Assembly: GCA_016776705.1 (NCBI GenBank)
Contig: JADHSW010000038.1
Span: 1 to 17,521 of the forward strand
DNA: 17,521 nucleotides
Source: Rhodospirillales bacterium
GTDB lineage: Bacteria; Pseudomonadota; Alphaproteobacteria; Rhodospirillales; JABHCV01
Direction: 5' to 3'
Part shown: positions 7,599-13,235 of the stretch, piece after piece
Numbering within the stretch: the stretch's first letter is position 1
Layout of the letters: each line of letters opens with the position of its first letter
Translations under genes and position numbers: made by a program
Notes under the pieces: generated by a model
What the model saw: the letters and a program-made list of their open reading frames with translations, nothing else
Databases searched by the model: none
What the model was told of the DNA's origin: nothing

Positions 7599-7645
7599 AT
7601 CAACCTGCGTTTAAATGATCTCATTTAAACGCAGGTTGATCTAGA
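7594..7645. repeat. 50-bp palindromic repeat, copy B (after the GST gene)
   Basis: A perfect inverted repeat: 25-base arms (7594-7618 and 7621-7645) around a 2-base centre. The core 7595-7644 is bounded by CTAG at both ends and aligns ungapped with the copy at 2409-2458. The left CTAG holds the TAG stop of the GST gene. The right end lies 18 bases before the next gene's start and ahead of its Shine-Dalgarno. As RNA it would be a very stable hairpin, able to end or attenuate transcription or to protect the 3' end. There is no T tract. Confidence 0.9.
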
Positions 7646-7663
7646 TCTCGAGGTGCAATCGAA

Positions 7664-8590
7664 ATGAAAAAAACAATGGTATGGCTTGCACTTATCTGGC
7701 TTGCTGTTATAGCTTTGGCTTCTCCCGCTGCCTTTGCGGACGATCTTCCCATCATCGATGCCCATAGCCAGATTGACCAGTTCGTCGACCAATCGACAAT
7801 GGTTTCCCTGCTGGACAAGGCCGGTGTTTCCCGTGTCATCCTTACGGCAAGGGGCAGGGTTAGCGCCGAACAGATTGCCAGTCTTGCAAGGAATAACCCG
7901 GATCGGATTGTCGCCTCTGTTCGCACCAAGGGGATCCCATACGTCAATGACATGCCCGGTTATTACAAACTTCTGAACAAACAACTCGCCATGCCTGAGT
8001 TCAGGGCCATGGCCGAACTTATTTTGTGGCACGGGGCAAAGGGAAATAAAGTCCCCAAGTGGGTGATGAAAGCTGATTCCCCTCCTGTACAGGCAGCCCT
8101 GCAGGCGGCTTACGAAAAAGGGTGGCCAGCTGTTCTTCATTATGAGTTCAGGGCTGCGGGGAAGGAGAGCAAGGACCTTATGGATGAGCTGGAGGGACTG
8201 TTGCGTGCCCGGCCCGCTCATCCCTTCGTGTTGACGCATATGGGGCAATTGAATGCCAGCGAAGTGCGGCGGCTGATTGCGTCTTTTGCCAATATCTATT
8301 TTATTCCGGCATGGTCGAATTCCATTACCAAAACCCTTTCGCGCCAGCCATGGGTGAACCTGTTCAATGGTAAGCAACTGGCCGATGACTGGAAGGCGTT
8401 AATTATAGGGTACCCGGATCGCTTCATTCTGGGCTTCGACAACGTCTTCAAGGAACACTGGGGCGATCTTTACGTTCGTCAGGTCCGCTTATGGCGGAAA
8501 GCCCTGGCTGAATTACCTGATGGTGTCGCCCATGCCGTCGCCCATGGCAATGCGGAGCGACTGTGGAAGCTCAAGGCGTCACATTTTTAG
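7664..8590 (+). CDS. Exported amidohydrolase-like (amidohydrolase_2 fold) protein with altered metal motif
   Basis: A 308-residue protein with a signal peptide (about 1-25, hydrophobic core VWLALIWLAVIALA, cleavage near AFA-DD), so it is probably periplasmic. The mature chain looks like a TIM-barrel metal-dependent hydrolase of the amidohydrolase_2 group. The first strand motif is IIDAHSQID (30-38), where the family normally has DxHxH; the second His is Gln36. Other expected ligands are present as H159 (VLHYE), H192 (VLTHMG) and D259 (GFDN), with an extra H123 (ILWHG). The start is supported by GAGGT about nine bases upstream. The substrate is unknown. The changed HxH suggests a different metal state or a non-classical activity. 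Confidence 0.78.
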   Translation: MKKTMVWLALIWLAVIALASPAAFADDLPIIDAHSQIDQFVDQSTMVSLLDKAGVSRVILTARGRVSAEQIASLARNNPDRIVASVRTKGIPYVNDMPGYYKLLNKQLAMPEFRAMAELILWHGAKGNKVPKWVMKADSPPVQAALQAAYEKGWPAVLHYEFRAAGKESKDLMDELEGLLRARPAHPFVLTHMGQLNASEVRRLIASFANIYFIPAWSNSITKTLSRQPWVNLFNGKQLADDWKALIIGYPDRFILGFDNVFKEHWGDLYVRQVRLWRKALAELPDGVAHAVAHGNAERLWKLKASHF

Positions 8591-8644
8591 GCTGACACCG
8601 TGTATTTTATTGATCCCGATCAACATGTGAGGTTTAAAGGCGGG

Positions 8645-9160
8645 ATGCATTTAAACGATAAAATTCGTAATCTTACGGAAAACAAACTTATAATAGATTT
8701 TTGCGATTTTGTTCTTTCTGCATCTGAAGCAGGAAGCCTGCCAGATTTCAAAAATGTGAATCTGATGACGGTTCCGGATTTGGTCCCGAATATTTACGTT
8801 ATTGATTTCCGCGAGGGTGTTGAAAAGGGGCTACTGATGAAATTCAGCGGCACCAAAATTGACAAGCAATTTGGCCAGAATATTCAGGGAAAATATCTCG
8901 AAGATACATACACCGGTAACGATAAGAGGGAAATTCTATTTGATTTGTACAGAAAATGTTTTGTCGAAAAAAATCCCGTCTTCGCTAACAGGGTGGTTTT
9001 TTACGATGAGGGAAAAGACAACGCCCGATATAGATTGTCGACCCTGTTGTTCATACCGTGTTCCCCTAACGGGGTGGATGTTAATTTCGGGATAGGGATG
9101 GTGTGTTATACGAATTCGGAAAGTTCTTTTGCCCCGATTTATAGGGTCCTTGATTTTTAA
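8645..9160 (+). CDS. PAS-domain-like protein (resembles the PAS_5 group), AT-rich
   Basis: A small cytoplasmic protein of 171 residues from ATG 8645, which has AAAGG just upstream; an in-frame GTG at 8600 would add 15 residues. The layout resembles single-domain PAS_5 proteins that are abundant in Rhodospirillales: PDLVPNIYVIDF (44-55), a beta strand LLMKFSGTKID (63-73) like the usual RFRLVGT strand, then FGQNIQGKYLED (76-87). No output domain is attached, so any role is sensing or protein binding at best. Base composition differs from its neighbours, with several 60-base lines at 28-47% GC by hand count against about 58% in nearby recR. This suggests separate ancestry. The family call is moderate. 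Confidence 0.6.
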   Translation: MHLNDKIRNLTENKLIIDFCDFVLSASEAGSLPDFKNVNLMTVPDLVPNIYVIDFREGVEKGLLMKFSGTKIDKQFGQNIQGKYLEDTYTGNDKREILFDLYRKCFVEKNPVFANRVVFYDEGKDNARYRLSTLLFIPCSPNGVDVNFGIGMVCYTNSESSFAPIYRVLDF

Positions 9161-9189
9161 ATGCTGAACGCAACCACAATATTCGCTCA

Positions 9190-10029
9190 TTAAAGTGTAA
9201 ATGTGTTGTTCGACGCCTCGCCCCAGGCTTCGAGGAATTCTCTCAAGTGAGGCCTTGCTTCGCCTTCCGCTTCTATTAATGCAATGACATCGGCGATGGC
9301 GTGGTTGTAGTTGTCGCTGGAAAGCGTGCCACGATGGTGCATGACGCGCAGATAGACCAGATAGGTATTCAGGACATCGGTTTCACAGTAGTCGCGAATT
9401 TCATCAATGCGGCCTTCGTCGTACATGGAAGACACCTTTGAGCCATCGACGCCGAACTTGCCGGGGAAGCCCAGTACCGAGCAAACCTCGTTCAGTTTGC
9501 CCCGGGCGGAAGCCCCGAAGTCGGACAGAACTTCCAGCAGGTCGCAATGCCAGTCTGCGGAGTAGCGTGATTGGTAGGAGTTCCACTTGTCGCCCGCGCC
9601 ATACAGCCACGGGGCCTGAATACCGTGGGCCATGGCCCGGTATTTCAGCACCGGCAGATCGAAGCCGCGACCGTTGTAGCTGACCAGCCGTGGTTTCAGG
9701 CGCTCGAAGTAGCTGAAGAAGCCTTGCAGCAACTGTTTTTCATCGAATCCGGCCTCTCCACCCGTGCGCAATTCGCGCAGGTGATAGGATTCGCCGCTGC
9801 TGATCCCGCCGGAACGCCCGATTTCCGCTTCCAGGAAACTGATCGCCACGACTTTGTGGAAAGGTTGGCGGGGAAACGGGTTTTTGCCGCCGGTGATGTC
9901 CAGATGATAGCGCTCAAGCTCGTCGCGGCGGGCCTCGATGTCCGGATTATCAAAACCGGTCAGGTTTGAAACCGAATCCGTGTCGGGAATCGTCTCGATA
10001 TCGAAAACAAACAGGTTTTGATGCTGCAT
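9190..10029 (-). CDS. Predicted 3'-5' exonuclease, PolB-associated type (DnaQ/RNase H fold)
   Basis: A 279-residue cytoplasmic protein from ATG 10029; the frame extends 15 codons further but without a better start. The three exonuclease motifs are intact: Exo I FVFDIETIP (D10, E12), Exo II VSYNGRGFDLPVL (116-128, D124) and Exo III YCETD (Y214, D218). This order and the length match the stand-alone predicted 3'-5' exonucleases related to the proofreading domain of B-family polymerases (DNA_pol_B_exo2 type), common in proteobacteria and of poorly known role. It is convergent with the PAS-like gene and divergent from ybaB, so it is not part of the ybaB-recR unit despite the repair theme. Confidence 0.85.
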   Translation of the reverse strand: MQHQNLFVFDIETIPDTDSVSNLTGFDNPDIEARRDELERYHLDITGGKNPFPRQPFHKVVAISFLEAEIGRSGGISSGESYHLRELRTGGEAGFDEKQLLQGFFSYFERLKPRLVSYNGRGFDLPVLKYRAMAHGIQAPWLYGAGDKWNSYQSRYSADWHCDLLEVLSDFGASARGKLNEVCSVLGFPGKFGVDGSKVSSMYDEGRIDEIRDYCETDVLNTYLVYLRVMHHRGTLSSDNYNHAIADVIALIEAEGEARPHLREFLEAWGEASNNTFTL

Positions 10030-10043
10030 AGGTTTCTCACGTA

Positions 10044-10067
10044 ATATAAAGTGCGCACTTCTTATAT
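10044..10067. promoter_or_regulatory. Palindrome in the divergent exonuclease/ybaB promoter region
   Basis: AAGTGCGCACTT (10049-10060) is a perfect 12-base palindrome. With a 2-base offset the symmetry continues to ATATAA on the left and TTATAT on the right. It lies between divergent starts (10029 leftward, 10098 rightward), and the flanking TATA-like hexamers could be -10 boxes for the two directions. It may be an operator or an overlapping divergent promoter; no regulator is identified. Confidence 0.45.
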
Positions 10068-10097
10068 CTAACACTGAAGACCGAAGAGAGAAAGTTA

Positions 10098-10421
10098 ATG
10101 AAAAATCTGGCCGGCATGATGAAACAGGCGCAGCAGATGCAGGACAAGATGAAGACCCTGCAGGATGAGTTGATGGAAGCAGAGGTCACGGGATCATCCG
10201 GCGGCGGCATGGTCGAAATAACGATGAGCGGCAAACACGAAACCAAACGCGTCAAGATCGATCCTTCGCTGATCGTTGCCGACGACGCCGAGGTTCTTGA
10301 AGATCTGATCGCCGCCGCTTTCAATGATGCGAAAACCAAGGTGGAAACAATGATGCAGGAAAAAATGTCGGAATTGACCGGTGGCCTGCAATTGCCCCCC
10401 GGTATGTCGCTTCCCTTCTAG
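10098..10421 (+). CDS. ybaB: YbaB/EbfC family nucleoid-associated DNA-binding protein
   Basis: A 107-residue DNA-binding protein of the YbaB/EbfC family. It starts KNLAGMMKQAQQMQDKMKTL, the long N-terminal helix typical of the family, followed by TGSSGGGMVEITMSGKHE (31-48) and a C-terminal helix ending in a Met-rich LPPGMSLPF tail. Family members form tweezer-like dimers that bind DNA without strict sequence demand and are usually encoded between dnaX and recR. Here recR follows by 20 bases, but dnaX is 3.1 kb away. GAGAG precedes the ATG at normal spacing. Confidence 0.94.
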   Translation: MKNLAGMMKQAQQMQDKMKTLQDELMEAEVTGSSGGGMVEITMSGKHETKRVKIDPSLIVADDAEVLEDLIAAAFNDAKTKVETMMQEKMSELTGGLQLPPGMSLPF

Positions 10422-10441
10422 ATTATCAAGCTAGGTTTCCC

Positions 10442-11035
10442 ATGGCTGAAAACCAGATTGATAGCCTGATCCAACTGCTGGCCAAGCTGCCGGGCCTGGG
10501 GCCGCGTTCGGCCCGGCGCGCCGTCCTGCATTTGATGAAGAAGCGCGAATCCCTGCTGGCCCCGTTGACCAGGGCGCTTGAAAATGCGGCGGAACACATC
10601 ACCACATGTTCCACGTGTGGCAATCTTGACACCCGCGACCCCTGCGCCGTGTGCAATGATTCCAGGCGAAACGATAACCAGATCTGCGTTGTCGAGGACG
10701 TCGCCGACCTGTGGGCGCTGGAGCGCACGCCGGCGTTTCGCGGGCGCTTCCACGTCCTGGGCGGCACCCTGTCGGCCCTGGATGGCGTCGGGCCGGAAGA
10801 CTTGAGCATTCCCGAACTGTTAGGCCGTGCCCGCAAGGATGAAGTACAAGAAGTGATCCTGGCCACCAACGCCACCGTTGATGGTCAAACAACCGCCCAT
10901 TATATCGCCGAACGGCTGAAGGACTGTAACGTCAAAATTTCCGGGCTGGCGCACGGGGTGCCGGTTGGCGGTGAGCTGGATTACCTGGACGAGGGAACCC
11001 TGAGCGCGGCCCTGAAGGCGCGTCATCCGGTCTAG
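10442..11035 (+). CDS. recR: Recombination mediator protein RecR
   Basis: Acts with RecF/RecO to load RecA on gapped single-stranded DNA. It has 197 residues, the standard length. Elements in order are the helix-hairpin-helix LPGLGPRSARR (16-26), the four-Cys zinc finger (C56, C59, C68, C71), the Toprim domain starting ICVVEDVADL with acidic E85, and the C-terminal GLAHGVPVGGELDYLDEGTL (168-187), a strongly conserved RecR segment. It is probably co-transcribed with ybaB. A stem-loop just after the stop probably ends the unit. Confidence 0.96.
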   Translation: MAENQIDSLIQLLAKLPGLGPRSARRAVLHLMKKRESLLAPLTRALENAAEHITTCSTCGNLDTRDPCAVCNDSRRNDNQICVVEDVADLWALERTPAFRGRFHVLGGTLSALDGVGPEDLSIPELLGRARKDEVQEVILATNATVDGQTTAHYIAERLKDCNVKISGLAHGVPVGGELDYLDEGTLSAALKARHPV

Positions 11036-11036
11036 C

Positions 11037-11083
11037 GTCCTGCTCCGGGAATTCATATTCTGAAATGCCGGGATAAGCAGGAC
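11037..11083. terminator. Stem-loop after recR, between convergent genes
   Basis: GTCCTGCT (11037-11044) pairs with AGCAGGAC (11076-11083). Inside, CCGG (11045-11048) can pair with CCGG (11068-11071) and TTCA with TGAA, giving a long interrupted hairpin. It lies between the recR stop and the stop of the leftward gene at 11091, a typical place for a bidirectional terminator. There is no clear T run. Confidence 0.5.
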
Positions 11084-11090
11084 ACCAATT

Positions 11091-11804
11091 TTAATGGAGC
11101 TTTAAAGCCCTGTTGACGGCGATAATCTGATCTTCCACCGAGATCGCCATTTCCGATGTAATCTCCAGACCCCGGTCTTCAAAAACATCCTCATCGGGCC
11201 TGTTTGTGAGCCAGCGCTCAACAGCCCCGTCGCGCTGGCGAACCAGCTTTATGATCTGGGGCCGGAACAGGCGCAGCATGGCTGTCAGCCAGATATTGAC
11301 CGGCCACGAGGGCGGCACCAGATCGATTTCGAAGCTGTCCAGCATGGCGATGGTGTCATCTGCGCTGTACCAGTTTTCCGCCGTTACCCAGCGGTTGGTG
11401 GTGAACAGGGTTCTTGGATAACCGGCATTATCCATCGAGATGGCGATTAAATGGCAAATGGTGTCGTCACGTTCGTCCATGTAATCCATGCGGGTTTGCG
11501 CAATGGGTTGCATGGTTGCCGCCATGCCCTTTTGGCGCAGGAAAGTATGAAAGTGGCCGTGCTCGCCCGCACGGTGGGCGTGGTAGTAGTACTGGCAGTT
11601 ACTTTCAGGATCGAAAATATCTCCCGGGGGATAATGGTCCAGTTCGATAAACGGCTCGTTGCCACGCAACACCTCGCCGACAATATTGTCAGCGGATTTT
11701 TGCAAAACCCGATAGCATTCGAGAATTTGCAGCCCCGCTTCGCGCATGACTTCAAGGTCGACGCGGCTCAGGTTTTCAAGGTCAGGTGTCAGGGATTTGT
11801 TCAT
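11091..11804 (-). CDS. Conserved hypothetical protein with His-rich segment
   Basis: A 237-residue protein without signal peptide or membrane segment, so presumably cytoplasmic. I cannot assign a named function. The most striking part is residues 55-90: LDHYPPGDIFD, then QYYYHAHRAGEHGHFHTFLR (71-90), carrying H57, H75, H77, H82, H84 and H86, enough for a metal site. It resembles uncharacterised alphaproteobacterial proteins with a similar HAH...EHGHFH core. C-terminally there are aromatic-rich helices and an acidic tail. The gene is leftward, just past the terminator of the NPC-repeat gene; no good Shine-Dalgarno is seen. It converges on recR. Confidence 0.7.
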   Translation of the reverse strand: MNKSLTPDLENLSRVDLEVMREAGLQILECYRVLQKSADNIVGEVLRGNEPFIELDHYPPGDIFDPESNCQYYYHAHRAGEHGHFHTFLRQKGMAATMQPIAQTRMDYMDERDDTICHLIAISMDNAGYPRTLFTTNRWVTAENWYSADDTIAMLDSFEIDLVPPSWPVNIWLTAMLRLFRPQIIKLVRQRDGAVERWLTNRPDEDVFEDRGLEITSEMAISVEDQIIAVNRALKLH

Positions 11805-11847
11805 GGTTTAAATCTTAACCAAAGATGGGCCGGGGTGAAAGGCGCAC

Positions 11848-11878
11848 AAAAAAAGACCGGCTTTCACCGGTCCTTTTC
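11848..11878 (-). terminator. Intrinsic terminator of the NPC-repeat gene pair
   Basis: On the minus strand GACCGG (11872-11867), a 6-base loop and CCGGTC (11860-11855) form a GC-rich stem followed by seven T (11854-11848). It lies 17 bases after the stop of the small NPC-repeat gene and closes that leftward unit. Confidence 0.8.
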
Positions 11879-11894
11879 CTGGCGGGAGAAAACG

Positions 11895-12173
11895 TCAATT
11901 TGCCGCGCAGGGATTTTTCTTTGCTGCGCAAGGATTGCAGGGATTCTTGGCCGCACACGGGCTGCACGGATTTTTAGCCGCACACGGATTGCACGGATTT
12001 TTAGCCGCGCAAGGATTACAGGGGTTCTTTTTTGCCCCGCACGGGTTGCACGGACTGCAACTGGCGATTTGAACGTACGACGCCGCCTGGGCCGGGGCCA
12101 GGGCGACGGCTGCGCCGACACCGGTCAACAGGGCCAGACTAAGCGCGGTAGTGGTAACTTTCGATCTAAACAT
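11895..12173 (-). CDS. Small exported Cys-rich protein of tandem Asn-Pro-Cys repeats
   Basis: A 92-residue protein. Residues 1-30 are a signal peptide (TALSLALLTGVGAAVALA core, cleavage at AQA-A), so it is exported. The mature chain is nearly all repeat: 12 cysteines (39, 42, 45, 52, 55, 61, 64, 70, 73, 79, 82, 89) in NPCNPCAAK units of 9 or 10 residues, ending NPCAAN. There are no aromatic residues after Y33. There is no CxxCH, so it is not a cytochrome. Regular CxxC pairs suggest metal binding, a disulfide-linked structure or thiol chemistry; none is shown. GGGAAG precedes the ATG by four bases, and an in-frame TTG at 12185 is rejected because the ribosome site overlaps it. It is the second gene of a pair with the repeat cytochrome. 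Confidence 0.85.
   Translation of the reverse strand: MFRSKVTTTALSLALLTGVGAAVALAPAQAASYVQIASCSPCNPCGAKKNPCNPCAAKNPCNPCAAKNPCSPCAAKNPCNPCAAKKNPCAAN
11898..12059 (-). repeat. 27/30-bp in-frame tandem repeats encoding NPCNPCAAK
   Basis: Units of 27 bases (30 where a second Lys is present) repeat through the mature part of the small protein. Two adjacent units (about 11965-12015) are almost identical in DNA, while the outer ones differ at synonymous positions. That pattern suggests continuing duplication under selection for the peptide. Confidence 0.85.
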
Positions 12174-12243
12174 GATACTTCCCAAATCGGTTTATTGGCC
12201 GGTCATGAATTGGCGGCCTTCATATGGTTTCAGCCGTTCTGGC

Positions 12244-13092
12244 CTAATTCGCGGCACACGGATTTTTAGCCGCACACGGATTACACGGGTTCTTTGCAGC
12301 ACAAGGGTTACAGGGGTTCCTGGCAGCGCATGGATTGCACGGGTTACACGGATTGGCCCCCTTTGCCATGAAGGCTTTTTGCAGTGTCGCCGTGTAGGCG
12401 GTAACGGCAGCCAACTCGCGTGACTCCCAGGGGAACGGTTTTGATTCCATGGGGGCGAGCATGCAGAACTGGACCATCTCGTCTAAAGAGACGGAGTTGA
12501 CACCGCTGCTGTTCATGGGCATTTCAACCATGTGCGGATAGGCCTTCATGAAGGTATTGTTAAAAAGCTCCAGTCCGCCATGGCAGGTCTGGCAAGACAT
12601 GCCGTTTGTCGACAGGCTGGTATCCTTGAAAAGCTTTTCACCTTCACGCACCAAGGCCGCCATGTCGCCCTTGTACATCATGGTGCCTTTTGGTCGCACC
12701 ACCAGCTTGGGGTCGATATCGGCGCCAGCGCAGGGGTTCGCCCCACACGGATTGCAGGGGTTCTTTTTCGCGGCGCACGGGTTACAGGGGTTACAGGGGT
12801 TCCCGGCGGCACACGGGTTCTTTGCCGCACAGGGATTACACGGGTTTTTCTTCGCGGCGCACGGATTACAGGGGTTTTTCTTGGCAGCGCAGGGATTGCA
12901 TGGATTTTTTGGGTATGCTTCTGCATGTTTCAGAAGGTTTGCCTGGGCACGGGAAATCGCAGGAGGGTTCAAATTTCCTGGCCCCGCCTGAACGGATTGC
13001 GGGGCAATCAACGCTCCGCCCAACACAACGCCCCCGCCCATGAGGGCGGGCAAAACTGTAGTAGACAGCAATCTGACCTGGAAGGATTTCAC
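12244..13092 (-). CDS. Exported c-type cytochrome flanked by Asn-Pro-Cys repeat blocks
   Basis: A 282-residue protein. GTG at 13092 is the start, with AGGAG seven bases upstream. The signal peptide covers about 1-36 (cleavage VQA-GP). Residues 63-121 form an NPC repeat block with 13 cysteines. Residues about 128-245 are a haem domain: GEKLFKDTSLSTNGMSCQTC (151-170) gives the CQTCH haem site (C167, C170, H171), with M191 or M193 in EMPM as a possible axial ligand, and SRELAAVTAYTATLQKAF forms the closing helix. One extra Cys, C210, lies in the domain. Residues 247-282 are a second repeat block with eight cysteines. It is probably periplasmic. The haem domain suggests electron transfer to or from whatever the Cys-rich arms hold. 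It lies upstream of the small repeat protein and is divergent from the SUMF1-fold gene. Confidence 0.88.
   Translation of the reverse strand: MKSFQVRLLSTTVLPALMGGGVVLGGALIAPQSVQAGPGNLNPPAISRAQANLLKHAEAYPKNPCNPCAAKKNPCNPCAAKKNPCNPCAAKNPCAAGNPCNPCNPCAAKKNPCNPCGANPCAGADIDPKLVVRPKGTMMYKGDMAALVREGEKLFKDTSLSTNGMSCQTCHGGLELFNNTFMKAYPHMVEMPMNSSGVNSVSLDEMVQFCMLAPMESKPFPWESRELAAVTAYTATLQKAFMAKGANPCNPCNPCAARNPCNPCAAKNPCNPCAAKNPCAAN
12247..12354 (-). repeat. C-terminal NPC repeat block of the cytochrome c protein
   Basis: Encodes residues 247-282 with eight cysteines (249, 252, 255, 261, 264, 270, 273, 279). It ends in the same AAKNPCAAN-type tail as the small neighbouring protein, which points to module duplication between the two genes. 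Confidence 0.85.
12730..12906 (-). repeat. N-terminal NPC repeat block of the cytochrome c protein
   Basis: Encodes residues 63-121: three 10-residue NPCNPCAAKK-type units, then NPCAAG, a triple NPC, and NPCNPCGANPC, with 13 cysteines. The DNA units differ mainly at third positions. Confidence 0.85.
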
Positions 13093-13235
13093 GGGGTCTC
13101 TCCTGTATTTTTATTTTAATTGTAATATGCAATAGCGATTGACAATAAATGACAAAATTAGTCTGGCTTTTCCAATCACGGCTCTTCACATGTTTGTGAC
13201 ATCCGACAATCGCTGTATGAGGCTTTAATCAAAAG
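13093..13235. promoter_or_regulatory. AT-rich divergent promoter region with ribosome site for the repeat cytochrome
   Basis: This 143-base region separates the leftward repeat cytochrome from the rightward SUMF1-fold gene. On the minus strand AGGAG (13104-13100) stands seven bases before the GTG start. Leftward, TTGTCA (13145-13140) with TACAAT (13124-13119) is a possible promoter, although the spacer is only 15 bases. Rightward no convincing -10 was found; TTGACA (13139-13144) lacks a partner. Confidence 0.4.

Noticed and set aside
11451..12269. A 272-residue plus-strand frame antisense to the His-rich and NPC-repeat genes
   Set aside because: Its repetitive Arg/Ile/Thr sequence is just the reverse translation of the NPC repeats, and the minus-strand genes have signal peptides, ribosome sites and a terminator.
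12247..12906. CRISPR-like array suggested by regularly repeated DNA
   Set aside because: The repeats are in-frame coding units of 27-30 bases without unique spacers of constant length, and no cas genes are present.
13139..13144. TTGACA as a -35 box for the SUMF1-fold gene
   Set aside because: No plausible -10 hexamer lies 16-19 bases downstream on that strand.
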